A stretch of DNA of 64,000 nucleotides from Aridibacter sp965216195 (GTDB lineage Bacteria > Acidobacteriota > Blastocatellia > Pyrinomonadales > Pyrinomonadaceae), in the NCBI GenBank assembly GCA_965216195.1, contig OZ244151.1, positions 186,001 through 250,000 of the forward strand. The letters run 5' to 3'. The notes below the pieces were generated by a model that did no database searches, had not been told where the DNA came from, and was given only the letters and a program-made list of their open reading frames with translations. The translations under genes and the position numbers were made by a program. Shown here in pieces: positions 25,845 to 35,012 of this stretch (its first letter is position 1; each line of letters begins with the position of its first letter).

Positions 25845-28817
25845 TTATACGGTTTGGTCACTGTGGGAATCCTCACTTTCTTTCGTCAGAGTGAATATCA
25901 TCTTCCCACCTACTTCGCGCCAGTCGACCTCAGCGTTTATTAAGCTGGCTCGCGCCCGTATGTTTGATAAGCCTCGCCCCTTTTTCGCTGTCTTCGGGTC
26001 GAAGGTTTTTCCATCGTTTTCGACGGTCAACACAAAACCCGTTTCTTTCGAACTATTTGCGGACATTCTGATTTCCGAAGCTTTTGAATGGCGTACGACA
26101 TTGCTCAAAATTTCCTGAGCGATTCGATAAACTTGGATTTGCTCCGCACGATTTAGCGTCAGGCTTTCTTCAAGGTTGTCTTTTGAAATAAACTCCGTCG
26201 TGACTTCATGCTCCTGCCCAATCTGTTCGATCGCATTTCCAAGAGCCCATTCGAGTGATGCCGCAAAACCGATATTTTCCAAAACGGAAGGGCTTAAATC
26301 TTCGCAGATCCGACGGATCTCGTCTGAAACGGATTCGATCTCACTCCGGAATTCGGGGGCCTTGTCGGTTGAAACCTCATCAGCCATTAAGAGCAGATGT
26401 CTCAAATCGGCGAGCGTTTGGTCGTGTAAATCGCGCGAGATACGGTGGCGTTCGCGCTCAGCTTCATTCGCCAAATCAAGACGCGCCGAATTGAGTTCCT
26501 TATTAGCATGGGCTAGCTGCTTACTCGTTCGGAATATCTTCTGCTGAGACAAAATCGCCCAAATCAAGGCCGCGAGCGCTATTAGAAGCAGGACACCAAG
26601 TATTGTAGCAATCCAGGGAAAAGGTGCATCCTCGACCTTTAGATTAAACGCGAGCGGATCCGACGAAACCAAATTTCCATCGAAAGCGCGAACTTCGACG
26701 CGATATTCGTCCGGATCGAGATTTTCCATAACAAACTGAGATTCGCTCCCAAAGCGCTTGTCGATAAGCTCGTTTTTGCTGTTGAATAAAAGAAAGGAAT
26801 ACTGGAATTGCTCAGGGAAAGTGCGGCTGCTTGTTGCTGTAACGTCAATCGAAAGTGAGTTTTGCGGAAAGTCCAGATCGATTCCCGATTTTAGTTCTGA
26901 AGCGGAATGAACCCTCTGGCTGACGATTCGATTCGGAATTAGAGTTGGGCTTTTATCAGTTGGTTCATAGCGAACGATTCCGCGGCTAGTGCCGATCAGA
27001 ATAGTTCCTCTTTCTAAGTACGAAATCGCGAAGGTATTTTGCGATGAAAGTCCCTGCTCGATATCAAGATGTGAAGACAGCCAACCGAAATTTTCATCGA
27101 ATAAGAAACTATAGAGACCTGCCGATGTAGCACACCATATCCGAAGCGCATTCGACGAATCGCGCTTTAGCTCTACTGCCCGGGCTTCAACCCCAGGCAA
27201 TATGTGCTCGAGTTTTGATTCGCTCAAGAGATAAAGCCCTTTATCTGTCGCGAACCACATTCCATCTTTTTCGTTTCCGGCGATTGATCTTACAACCGTT
27301 TCTTTAAGCGGTGCAAGCAAGGGATTCGTAGTCGTATTATTTCCGTCGAATACAACCGCGCCTTGATTGACAGTGCCAATCCACAGACGTTCTCCATCTT
27401 TATGGAGGCTTATAACGGTTGAATCAAAAATGAGTTTTTCGGTGTCGCCTTCGATTGTCCGAAGCCCAAGATCGAATGCCGCAAAATAAACCTTACCTTT
27501 AAATTCAGTGATTGATCTGGTCGTTTTTTCGGAGAGCGTCGAGGGAGAATCAGCCGAGTCTTTTCTACGTTCTTTCGAAAAGAAACCGTTTTGCGTTCCC
27601 ACAAGTAGGTTGTCGCTTCCAAGTTCTGAAATCGAATATATCGTGTCTTTTTCAAAACCACTTACCGCTTTCCAAATCTTGGAGGTTTCATCAAAAACAA
27701 AAAGTCCGCGATTTGTTCCTGCGAAAACGCTACCTTCGGAGCTTTCAAAAATTGAACGAACGAAATTGCTTTGAACGTCGTCAGAGATTCTCTCGTTTTG
27801 CAGACTTCGCGGATCATAACGGCTTACGCCTTTATCCGTGCCAAACCAGACCACGCCCTCTCGATCGACAAAAACCGCCAAGACTTTGTTGGATCGCAAT
27901 CCGCCCGATGTGTTTTCAAAAGTGAAGCGTTTTCGAAACTCCTTGGATTCAAAAAGATATGCCCCGCGGGCTTCGGTTCCAACCCAAGTAGTTTCTCCTG
28001 ATCCAAACGCAAGTGCGTTTACCGTTCCAAGATTTTCCCCAACCACCTTTAGCACCGGCATCTTTTCGGAAACAAAAAGTCCGCTGCTGCCGGCGCTTGA
28101 CCTCGCACCCAGCCAAAGATTGTCTTCCGAATCTTTTCGAAGGACATTGATAAAAAAAGGTCTCGGACGGGTGGCGACTTCTTCGAGATCGTTATCGGTC
28201 AGCTTCTGAAGCCCTGAATTGAAAGTTCCGACAAGGGAAGCCCCGTCAAATTTTTCAATCGCTCTAATGGGAATCGATTTTTTCAGTAAAATTTCTACTT
28301 TGATCTTTCTCTCAGACCGAGTGCACCTAAAGATTGTTCCGTTTCCTTCGGTCAGATATATATAGCCATCATCGATCAAAATTGAATTGATCGAATAATC
28401 TGAGGTTTCCTTAACCTGAATAAAACTTCCATTTTCGTAGTGAAACGCTCCGCGGTCAGTAGCTATCCATAGCATGTCGTCAGAGTCGGTTTTGACGTCA
28501 TAGATAGCTGTTGATGAAAGACTTGTTTGCACTCGGCGTCCGTCAAATTTCGCGAGTCCGTTGTGAGTTCCAAACCACAAAAAGCCGTTTGAAGTTTGCG
28601 CGATGGCGTTTACTTTTTCTGAGGGAAGTCCGTGAAAAGAATTAATCGCGCCCCATTGATGTAGGTTTTGCGAGGATTGGAAAATACTCTCTTCTATCGA
28701 TTCCGCTGTTGTGTCAACCTGCCCGAAATTGAAAAGCGAGAAAAACGAGAAGAAGGAGAGAGCAGAAACCAAACATGTCAGGCTGAAGCGAAATGGATTG
28801 TTAAGATACTTACTCAA
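25845..28817 (-). CDS. Beta-propeller sensor histidine kinase (hybrid-propeller type, HisKA_3)
   Basis: This 990-residue membrane sensor has a signal/anchor segment (FSLTCLVSALSFFSFFSLF) and about 14 two-component propeller repeats recognisable as WFGT/WIGT phrases (NGFLWFGTHNGLAKFDG, VVWFGTDKGVSRYD). A Y_Y_Y domain (about 660-740), a membrane helix (WIATILGVLLLIALAALIW) and a HisKA_3 dimerisation domain follow, with the phosphorylated His in ISRDLHDQT (about residue 793). An HATPase domain (NVVRHSKAS, VENDGK, GRGLSNIRARA) ends the protein. It starts 2 bp after the response regulator stop, so the two form one system. The periplasmic ligand is unknown. Such propellers often sense glycans, but that is inference. 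Confidence 0.92.
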   Translation of the reverse strand: MSKYLNNPFRFSLTCLVSALSFFSFFSLFNFGQVDTTAESIEESIFQSSQNLHQWGAINSFHGLPSEKVNAIAQTSNGFLWFGTHNGLAKFDGRRVQTSLSSTAIYDVKTDSDDMLWIATDRGAFHYENGSFIQVKETSDYSINSILIDDGYIYLTEGNGTIFRCTRSERKIKVEILLKKSIPIRAIEKFDGASLVGTFNSGLQKLTDNDLEEVATRPRPFFINVLRKDSEDNLWLGARSSAGSSGLFVSEKMPVLKVVGENLGTVNALAFGSGETTWVGTEARGAYLFESKEFRKRFTFENTSGGLRSNKVLAVFVDREGVVWFGTDKGVSRYDPRSLQNERISDDVQSNFVRSIFESSEGSVFAGTNRGLFVFDETSKIWKAVSGFEKDTIYSISELGSDNLLVGTQNGFFSKERRKDSADSPSTLSEKTTRSITEFKGKVYFAAFDLGLRTIEGDTEKLIFDSTVISLHKDGERLWIGTVNQGAVVFDGNNTTTNPLLAPLKETVVRSIAGNEKDGMWFATDKGLYLLSESKLEHILPGVEARAVELKRDSSNALRIWCATSAGLYSFLFDENFGWLSSHLDIEQGLSSQNTFAISYLERGTILIGTSRGIVRYEPTDKSPTLIPNRIVSQRVHSASELKSGIDLDFPQNSLSIDVTATSSRTFPEQFQYSFLLFNSKNELIDKRFGSESQFVMENLDPDEYRVEVRAFDGNLVSSDPLAFNLKVEDAPFPWIATILGVLLLIALAALIWAILSQQKIFRTSKQLAHANKELNSARLDLANEAERERHRISRDLHDQTLADLRHLLLMADEVSTDKAPEFRSEIESVSDEIRRICEDLSPSVLENIGFAASLEWALGNAIEQIGQEHEVTTEFISKDNLEESLTLNRAEQIQVYRIAQEILSNVVRHSKASEIRMSANSSKETGFVLTVENDGKTFDPKTAKKGRGLSNIRARASLINAEVDWREVGGKMIFTLTKESEDSHSDQTV

Positions 28818-28819
28818 AG

Positions 28820-29572
28820 CTACTCTTTGTCTTTTAGATAGCGCTCCTGGTCGCGCTCAATCCAGTTTGCGAGTTCTTTTTCTGCTTTTTCGAGTTCGTC
28901 GCTATTGATGAGTCCGCGGCGGAGCGATTCGAAAAACGCGCGTGTTCTTACGTTAAACGCGAGTTTATCGTAGGCTTCATTTTCCGTTCCTTCGGAAAGA
29001 TTTGTGAAGAGTTTTTCATAGAGATTCGCAAGACGGCTTTCGACACCGCGCTGCGACAAACTGCATTTTCGCGCAATCGCCCAATTGGATAAGCCAAGTG
29101 CGAGATAACGAAGCGCCTCAGCCTCAAACTCCGTTAGAAGCGGACGTTTGAAGGAGTCCTTAAACGCCGGATCGATCATATCGGCGCCATCTTCGAGCAC
29201 AGTTGCTACAAAACGAAGCATACGCTGCTCGGGATTGTTTTTGTGGATAAAACCATATGCCGGCTGCGGATCCAGATCGCTAACGATTTTGCGGATTTCG
29301 TTGATATAGATTTCGTGGGGAAACTGCGTCCAAAAAATGATCTTTGCCTCCGGAAAATCGCGCCAGATTTTTCTGGCCGCTTTCACCCCGGAAAGATTTG
29401 GCATCTGGATATCAAAAATGCAGAGTTCGGGTTTTTCGGCGAGCGTTAAATCGATCGCCGTTTCGCCATCTTCGGCTTCAATTATTGGTTTTGACTCAGG
29501 AAACTCTTTATCGAGGAGCTTCCCAAGATACTCGCGTTGGATCGGATTGTCTTCCGCAATAAGAATCGCCAT
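28820..29572 (-). CDS. Response regulator, receiver plus LuxR-type HTH
   Basis: This 250-residue regulator has a receiver domain (residues 1-125) with acidic residues E7/D8, phosphoacceptor D54 (CIFDIQMPNLSG) and a conserved Lys in IHKNNP. A helix-turn-helix region (about 144-190, LTEFEAEALRYLALGLSN, RGVESRLANLYEKL) has NarL/LuxR geometry, with some divergence at the second helix. A charged helical tail of about 50 residues extends past the HTH. It is the first gene of the pair with the propeller kinase, and the kinase start is 2 bp downstream. Confidence 0.87.
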   Translation of the reverse strand: MAILIAEDNPIQREYLGKLLDKEFPESKPIIEAEDGETAIDLTLAEKPELCIFDIQMPNLSGVKAARKIWRDFPEAKIIFWTQFPHEIYINEIRKIVSDLDPQPAYGFIHKNNPEQRMLRFVATVLEDGADMIDPAFKDSFKRPLLTEFEAEALRYLALGLSNWAIARKCSLSQRGVESRLANLYEKLFTNLSEGTENEAYDKLAFNVRTRAFFESLRRGLINSDELEKAEKELANWIERDQERYLKDKE

Positions 29573-29673
29573 GAACTTATTCTATAACAGTAAAGTCTTA
29601 ATTCCACGAGGATATCCACAGAGGCTGTTTCGTAAATGAGAAAAGCATTCCCGGGAAGGAATGCTCGAATCGC

Positions 29674-29750
<77 letters not shown>

Positions 29751-29803
29751 ACAAATAACTTAAGAAGTTTACGGGAATAGTCACTGCAAAGCAAACATTT
29801 GAG

Positions 29804-30496
29804 TTAAGCCTCTGCTGGCTGCTCCTCGCTATCGTTTTTCTTTTCCTTTCGGTGTTTTAGATATTCGATCATCGGCGGCAAAAGTGATAGGAAAACGACC
29901 ACTATCACAACTTTTTCAATATGATCCTGAAGTTTGATACCCAGTGACTGTTCGACGAGCCCACCCAAATAGTAACCTGCGAGAACCATTCCGAATATCC
30001 AAAAAAAACCGCCAAGAACACTGTACACGATGTATTTACGGTAAGGCATATTTGATGCCCCAATCACGAGCGGAGCAAACGTGCGTACGATCGGAACAAA
30101 GCGGGCAAGAACTATTGTCTTGGCTCCGTGTTTTTCAAAGAATTTGTTAGCTTTTTCTACGCGGCTGGGTTTGAAAATAAACGAGTCTTCACGCTTAAAA
30201 AGGCTCTTACCCATAAACCGTCCGGTCCAGTAGCCCGTGCTGTCACCAATCACAGATCCGGCAAACATCGCCAGGGCCGCATACCAGACATACAATTTAT
30301 CGGGCAGGGTCTTAGCCATCAAACCGGTCACTACGAGAAGGGAATCGCCCGGCAAAAAGAATCCGACCGCTAATCCAACCTCGGCAAAAATAATAAAAAA
30401 GAGTCCGAAGTAAACGTAAACGCCGAGGAGGTCGAGCAACCAATTAATTAAATTATCGGGTTTAATGAAGTCTATGACTTGATAGATAAAATCCAT
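29804..30496 (-). CDS. DedA-family membrane protein (SNARE-associated/VTT domain)
   Basis: This protein of about 230 residues has five or so membrane helices and the DedA motifs GFFLPGDSLLVVTGL, GDSTGYWTGRFMGKSL and ARFVPIVRTFAPLVIGASNM. DedA proteins act in envelope lipid turnover and proton-dependent homeostasis, and recent work links them to undecaprenyl-phosphate recycling. I chose ATG at 30496 (MDFIYQVIDF) over an upstream TTG at 30526, because the first ten codons of the longer form lie in a GC-rich hairpin and are unlike family N-termini. The C-terminus is a charged tail. Confidence 0.88.
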   Translation of the reverse strand: MDFIYQVIDFIKPDNLINWLLDLLGVYVYFGLFFIIFAEVGLAVGFFLPGDSLLVVTGLMAKTLPDKLYVWYAALAMFAGSVIGDSTGYWTGRFMGKSLFKREDSFIFKPSRVEKANKFFEKHGAKTIVLARFVPIVRTFAPLVIGASNMPYRKYIVYSVLGGFFWIFGMVLAGYYLGGLVEQSLGIKLQDHIEKVVIVVVFLSLLPPMIEYLKHRKEKKNDSEEQPAEA

Positions 30497-30573
30497 ATAT
30501 GAAAAGGGCTCGGCAAGGCGTGCCAAGCAACCATTATCCTAGCAAAATCTGAACCTTTGGAAAACTCTAATGT

Positions 30574-30996
30574 CTAAGAATTGTAAGAATTTCTTTCTGC
30601 GGGATCATTTGACAGATATTCAACGAACTCATATTCAATTCCGCTTTTGTCGTAGAAGTATACGCGCTTTCGAAAGGGATGCGGCTCGCCTTCCATGTTT
30701 TTCTCAAAACCGCCTTGCTCCAGTCGTTTGACAATTGTTTCGACATCTTTTACAACGAAGCCTAGGTGATTGATACCAACATCCGCGTAAGGTCTTCGGG
30801 TTCCTTCATCTTTCGTGGAGACCGATTCCAGCGCAACGTATGTTTCGTCGGTTCCAAAATGCAGCCATTTTCGCGTTACGCCATCCGCGGTAGATTCACC
30901 GTTTCCACGGACTTTGAAATGAGGAAACGCAGTTTTTAAAAACTCAACCGCCTCGCCAATTCTTTCAACCGTTACATTTGCGTGTTCCAGGTACAT
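30574..30996 (-). CDS. VOC/glyoxalase-superfamily protein
   Basis: This 140-residue protein consists of two beta-alpha-beta-beta-beta modules of the vicinal oxygen chelate fold. Candidate metal ligands are H5 (YLEHANVTV), a His in GINHLGFVV and an Glu near the end (GIEYEFVEYL). Reaction and substrate are unknown. Family members include glyoxalase I, epimerases, extradiol dioxygenases and antibiotic-binding proteins. A promoter with an overlapping Fur/PerR-like operator lies just upstream, which suggests control by metal or peroxide status. Confidence 0.8.
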   Translation of the reverse strand: MYLEHANVTVERIGEAVEFLKTAFPHFKVRGNGESTADGVTRKWLHFGTDETYVALESVSTKDEGTRRPYADVGINHLGFVVKDVETIVKRLEQGGFEKNMEGEPHPFRKRVYFYDKSGIEYEFVEYLSNDPAERNSYNS

Positions 30997-31030
30997 CTTC
31001 TTTCATTATTCTATCTTTTTGTGTCTTGGA

Positions 31031-31062
31031 ATTAGAATAATTCTAATGCAAGTGTATGTCAA
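31031..31062 (-). promoter_or_regulatory. Promoter with overlapping Fur/PerR-like operator for the VOC gene
   Basis: Read on the minus strand, a perfect -35 box TTGACA (31057-31062), a 17-bp spacer and -10 box TATTCT (31034-31039) precede the VOC gene by about 35 bp. A perfect palindrome ATTAGAATAATTCTAAT (31031-31047) covers the -10 box. Its core TTAGAATAATTCTAA is a 7-1-7 inverted repeat of the type bound by PerR/Fur proteins (consensus TTATAATNATTATAA). Steric repression is the obvious reading. The regulator itself is not in the window. Confidence 0.65.
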
Positions 31063-31083
31063 CCCATATTGCGGGTGTTTATC

Positions 31084-31734
31084 TCAATCTGTTTGCCAGC
31101 CGTGCTCACCAATAAGAGGCACAAACGAACACTTTCCAAAGTCTTCGGAGTCAAACCCCGTTGGCGTGCGGGTAATTCTATATAGGATTTGCGACTTTGA
31201 ATCGTTGCCAATTGGGATGACGAGTTTTCCGCCAACTTTTAATTGATCAACAAGAGGGGTTGGCAAACTTGGACTTCCCGCAGCGACCAGGATTGCATCG
31301 TAAGGCGCATAAAGTTTCCAGCCGTTAGTTCCATCGCCCGAGCGGAGAGTTACATTGTTGATGCCAAGTGTTTGAAACATCTCCCGTGCTTTCTGCTCAA
31401 GTTTTTCGACGCGTTCGATTGCATAAACTCGCTCGGCAAGTTGCGCCAATATTACACTTTGATAGCCGGATCCTGCCCCAATTTCAAGTATGCGGCTCTT
31501 TGGAGTTAGCTCAAGAAGTTCCGTCATTTTCGCGACGATATAGGGTTGAGAAATTGTTTGGTTGCCGGCGATCGGGAGTGCATTGTCTTTATAGGCTTGA
31601 AACTTAATCGCATCGGGTACGAATAGATGTCGCGGCAAAGTGTTCATCACTTCCAGTACCCGCTCATCCTTTATCTTGTAATGCTCCCGCAAGTGCTCGA
31701 CCATCTTCGCACGCGGAATTTCATATTCGCCCAT
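31084..31734 (-). CDS. pcm: Protein-L-isoaspartate O-methyltransferase
   Basis: This 216-residue SAM-dependent enzyme repairs isoaspartyl residues in aged proteins. The family hallmarks are present: RHLFVP, the substrate loop ALPIAGNQTISQPYIVAKM, the SAM motif I VLEIGAGSGYQ-like stretch (ILEIGAGSGYQSVIL), RSGDGTNGW and GGKLVIPIG. It begins 5 bp after surE, the classical surE-pcm stress-survival pairing. Confidence 0.95.
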   Translation of the reverse strand: MGEYEIPRAKMVEHLREHYKIKDERVLEVMNTLPRHLFVPDAIKFQAYKDNALPIAGNQTISQPYIVAKMTELLELTPKSRILEIGAGSGYQSVILAQLAERVYAIERVEKLEQKAREMFQTLGINNVTLRSGDGTNGWKLYAPYDAILVAAGSPSLPTPLVDQLKVGGKLVIPIGNDSKSQILYRITRTPTGFDSEDFGKCSFVPLIGEHGWQTD

Positions 31735-31739
31735 TGCGC

Positions 31740-32492
31740 CTATTTTTCCCAGCCTTTCAACACCGATATAGCATCGTGGTTTGTTAAATCGCTCCGCATC
31801 GGTGTAATTGACACGAAACCTTCATCAATTGCTTCAAAATCTGTTTCGCCTTCGGCACGAAACCCGTCGCGAACTTCACCAATCCAGTAATATGGCTTTC
31901 CTCTCGGATCAATATGCTCAGTAATAACCGGACGCGCATCCTTAAAACCCTGTTTTGTAATTCGAAAGCCTTTTGGAATACCTTTTGGGATATTTATGTT
32001 CAAAAGATTTCCTTCCGGGATTCCATCCGTAAGTGCTTTCTGGGTCGCAAATCTGGCTACTTTAGCTGATTCGGTGTAGTCGTGGTCGCGGTTCGCTGTG
32101 AGACTAAACGCCAAGCCCGGAACGCCCAGGATCGTAGCTTCAAGTGCGCCGGCAACAGTACCCGAATAGGTCGCATCATCGCCTAAATTTGCCCCGGGGT
32201 TTATTCCGGATGCACAAATATCAGGCTTTTTGTCCTTGGGCAAAATCTGGTTAAGCGCAAGCGTAACGCAATCAGTCGGAGTGCCGTCTACTGTCCAATG
32301 ACGCTCGTCAATTTGGCGTATTCTTAAAGGGCGTGCGAGCGTAAGGCTATGAGATGCACCGCTCATTTCGGACACAGGAGCGACTACATAGACGTCGCCT
32401 ATTTCCCGCAGCGCGTCTTCGAGTAGAACAATTCCTTCCGAATGATAACCGTCGTCATTTGTAAGCAATATCCGAGGTTTTTCGTTTGTCAT
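31740..32492 (-). CDS. surE: 5'/3'-nucleotidase SurE
   Basis: This 250-residue metal-dependent nucleotidase begins MTNEKPRILLTNDDGYHSEG. The metal site NDDG and downstream SGASHSLT, GTPTDCV and SGINPGANLGDDATYSGTVAGA are diagnostic. An in-frame ATG at 32534 would add 14 residues. I rejected it because those codons lie inside the rpsU terminator hairpin and its T-run, and because SurE proteins normally begin a few residues before ILLTNDDG. It is followed directly by pcm. Confidence 0.95.
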   Translation of the reverse strand: MTNEKPRILLTNDDGYHSEGIVLLEDALREIGDVYVVAPVSEMSGASHSLTLARPLRIRQIDERHWTVDGTPTDCVTLALNQILPKDKKPDICASGINPGANLGDDATYSGTVAGALEATILGVPGLAFSLTANRDHDYTESAKVARFATQKALTDGIPEGNLLNINIPKGIPKGFRITKQGFKDARPVITEHIDPRGKPYYWIGEVRDGFRAEGETDFEAIDEGFVSITPMRSDLTNHDAISVLKGWEK

Positions 32493-32504
32493 GTAATTCT
32501 TAAA

Positions 32505-32551
32505 AAAAGAAAACGCGGAGTGCTTCTTCAGCACACCACGTTATATTCCTA
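32505..32551 (-). terminator. Rho-independent terminator of rpsU
   Basis: On the minus strand, the arms AACGTGGTGTGCT and AGCACTCCGCGTT pair with one G-U pair and one mismatch around a GAAGA loop. They are followed by TTTTCTTTTTTT. It lies 13 bp or more after the rpsU stop and just before the surE start, and it rules out an upstream surE start. Confidence 0.8.
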
Positions 32552-32563
32552 ATCTTTACCATC

Positions 32564-32785
32564 CTATCGTCTCGGACGGTTGTTGTTAAAATTCCTGCGC
32601 ATACGCCTGCGTTTGTTGTTACGCTTTCGGGCGTTTGCCGATTTGAGCTTCGCCTTTTGTCCCGGCGGAATAAAATGCGCGTGCTTTTTATAGTCTTTGA
32701 TGATCTCCTCGGTAATTACCTTACGCTTAAATCTGCGCAAAGCACTCTCGATCGATTCATTTGCATTAACTTCTATATAAGCCAA
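32564..32785 (-). CDS. rpsU: 30S ribosomal protein S21
   Basis: This 73-residue basic protein matches S21: N-terminal IEVNANESIESALRRFKRKV, central TEEIIKDYKKHAHFIPPGQK and an Arg/Asn-rich tail (RRRMRRNFNNNRPRR). A good ribosome site (GGAGAG) lies before the ATG. S21 helps the 30S subunit select mRNAs. The gene is monocistronic with a terminator right after it. Confidence 0.95.
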   Translation of the reverse strand: MAYIEVNANESIESALRRFKRKVITEEIIKDYKKHAHFIPPGQKAKLKSANARKRNNKRRRMRRNFNNNRPRR

Positions 32786-32888
32786 ACTTTATCACTCTCC
32801 TCGCTGCTCGGATTGCCAAAGGCAGGAGCAAACAATAATTAAACAATCTTTTTTGCTTTGTATCAAGCCAAACCAGTCAAAAGCGGGC

Positions 32889-32921
32889 AAAAAAACCTCC
32901 GCCGGCAACAAGCCTGCGGAG
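32889..32921 (-). terminator. Rho-independent terminator after the radical SAM gene
   Basis: The minus-strand arms CTCCGCAGGC and GCCGGCGGAG pair (one mismatch) around TTGTT and are followed by TTTTTTT. It lies about 150 bp after the stop of the Tes-like gene and upstream of rpsU. Confidence 0.75.
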
Positions 32922-33074
32922 AATAGTGGTTTTATTTATTGGGAAGCAAAACTACTTTTTCACCCCGCCGATCTGTACGAGGTTTTCACCTTTGATGTTG
33001 TTTTTCTCCATAACCATCTAGCGTTTGCCAGAATAAGGAGGAAAAGGAATATTAACTTATGCAAAAACACCAAT

Positions 33075-35012
33075 CTAAGCATTATAGAGTTTACGCATCT
33101 GCTGCATTTCTTCAGCGGCGGTCTTTGGTCCTTCCATATCTGGTTTGTCAGGACGCTCAAGGTCGCGAGCATTTAGCCGTAGGTCGTGCCCGTCAGCAGC
33201 TAACGCTACCTCCTTGTCACGTGCAAAAACTTCATGACGACCGTGTTCTTTATACCATTGCGCAACCGTTGCATTTTGGTGCATATGCTCGATGATGTTT
33301 CTCCAACCTATCCCCGTGTTATAAGCACAGAAGGAAATTTCGCCCTCCTGCGTTCCGTAAGGGATGATGCACATTTCTGTGCGGCGGAAGTCATAGTTAA
33401 ACAGATCCTGAAACCACATGCCTGCAATAAAGAGGAAGTTCCAGGGGTCTTGACGACGTTTCTCGATGTCTTCCATAGTTCGCGAGCCGTCAACCTTACC
33501 GTAATCCTTACCTGACAACCCAAAGGATTTATCAAACTTCTTAAGAATTCCGCCGAGGGTCAAACTCTTTGGAGCGCCGTAGGGATTGTAGTTTTTCAAC
33601 AATGCCAAACCCATCATGAAGTTTGAAAACCATTTCCCACGCGCCGTGTCGGTAATATGTTTCATATCTTCAACCAGACCAGGAATGTTCAAAAACTCCG
33701 GTACGGGAGCCATTTCGTTTGTTTCCTTGTTAATCATCATCGCCGTACCAACACCGCAATTCGGGTGGCAGCCGCAGGAAACCTGTCCCCATTCCTCTTC
33801 CGGGCCATGTACAAGATCAGCGAAGTCAGCAAAAGCTCCCATCAATGAAAGCGGGAACCAATCTCGTGTCGGTTCAGTAATCCCAACCTGCTTCTGTACA
33901 TCCTTAGCAAGGTGCGAAAGCGTGTAACGCTGCTGGAGACGACGTTTTTCAGTAATGTGTTCGTCGCGACCGGTAAACGAAACGGGTTGAAATGACACAA
34001 ACGAAATCTTCTTAGGATTCTCTAAGGCAAAGCGGACAATCGTTCCGACTTGATCGTTATTGACGCCGTTGACGAGAGTTGTAACAAGAATGATATCAAC
34101 GCCAGCTTCGTGCAAGTTATTGATAGCTCTTAGTTTAACGTCAAAAAGATTGCCTACCTGTCTGTGCGAGTTTGCGTCGTTTCCGATTCCGTCAAACTGC
34201 AAATAAACAAATCGAAGTCCGGCTTCAGCAGCTTCACGACAGAATTCTTTTGATTTAGCAAACTCAATTCCGTTTGTTGCTGCCTGAACCGAGTTGAAAC
34301 CGACTTTGCGTGCATATCGAATCGACTCGATAAAATGCGGGGAAAGTGTCGGCTCGCCACCCGAATACTGTACGGACATTTGACGACGCGGTTTAATGGA
34401 AATGGCATTGTCCAAGATTTCCTTCACGTCTTCCATTGAGAGTTCGTGAACGAATCCAACTTGGTTTGCGTCCATAAAACATGGGTCACACATCATGTTA
34501 CAGCGGTTGGTTAAATCAACCGTCAAAACCGCTCCGCGGCCATATTTAATCGTCGAGGAGCCATGGTTATGAAGTTTCTCATCATTGTGTGCGCGCATGT
34601 CGCGACCAGGGAAGTTGGCTTCGATGTGTTCTAGGAATTTGGAATCGATCGCCATTAGATCTTCAAAGTGACCGTGTTTCGGACAATCCTTAATCATCCA
34701 AACTTCACCGTCACGCTCAACGATCTCAGCTTTAATTTCGCCGACCTTTTCATTTACCAAAATTCCTACATCTTTTTCGCCGGCCAGAATTTCTTCCCGT
34801 GCTTCGATCACACAGTTTGGACAAAGCGAATCCGTCTTTCGCGGAAAGCCAAGCGTAGGCTTTGATTTCTGCCAAGATTTCAAAAGAGGCTTGTCAGCCC
34901 ATTTCGGGGTAAATGAAGGGTTCGGCTTATACTTGTTGACCGAACGTACGGCACTAAATGCACCCTTGGCTACATAGGTCAGCCCCTTTTCAAAATGTTT
35001 GATTGCACTCAT
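33075..35012 (-). CDS. Radical SAM protein resembling tetraether-lipid synthase (Tes)/MJ0619 family
   Basis: This 645-residue radical SAM enzyme has the cluster motif CNMMCDPC (C171, C175, C178), a CX3CX2C form. Before it, C64PNC67 and C110PKHG form a rubredoxin-like pattern. After it, cysteines near residue 410 (SCGCHPNCG) and near 545-560 (EMCIIPYG, ISFCAYN) suggest auxiliary clusters. Multi-cluster plus rubredoxin-type iron is the layout known for archaeal Tes, which joins lipid chains carbon to carbon. Acidobacteriota are known makers of iso-diabolic and other membrane-spanning lipids, so a lipid-coupling or methylating role is plausible but inferred. It is monocistronic, with a 716-bp upstream gap. 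Confidence 0.72.
   Translation of the reverse strand: MSAIKHFEKGLTYVAKGAFSAVRSVNKYKPNPSFTPKWADKPLLKSWQKSKPTLGFPRKTDSLCPNCVIEAREEILAGEKDVGILVNEKVGEIKAEIVERDGEVWMIKDCPKHGHFEDLMAIDSKFLEHIEANFPGRDMRAHNDEKLHNHGSSTIKYGRGAVLTVDLTNRCNMMCDPCFMDANQVGFVHELSMEDVKEILDNAISIKPRRQMSVQYSGGEPTLSPHFIESIRYARKVGFNSVQAATNGIEFAKSKEFCREAAEAGLRFVYLQFDGIGNDANSHRQVGNLFDVKLRAINNLHEAGVDIILVTTLVNGVNNDQVGTIVRFALENPKKISFVSFQPVSFTGRDEHITEKRRLQQRYTLSHLAKDVQKQVGITEPTRDWFPLSLMGAFADFADLVHGPEEEWGQVSCGCHPNCGVGTAMMINKETNEMAPVPEFLNIPGLVEDMKHITDTARGKWFSNFMMGLALLKNYNPYGAPKSLTLGGILKKFDKSFGLSGKDYGKVDGSRTMEDIEKRRQDPWNFLFIAGMWFQDLFNYDFRRTEMCIIPYGTQEGEISFCAYNTGIGWRNIIEHMHQNATVAQWYKEHGRHEVFARDKEVALAADGHDLRLNARDLERPDKPDMEGPKTAAEEMQQMRKLYNA

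Noticed and set aside
32493..32534. Longer surE start at 32534
   Set aside because: The added codons lie within the rpsU terminator stem and T-run.
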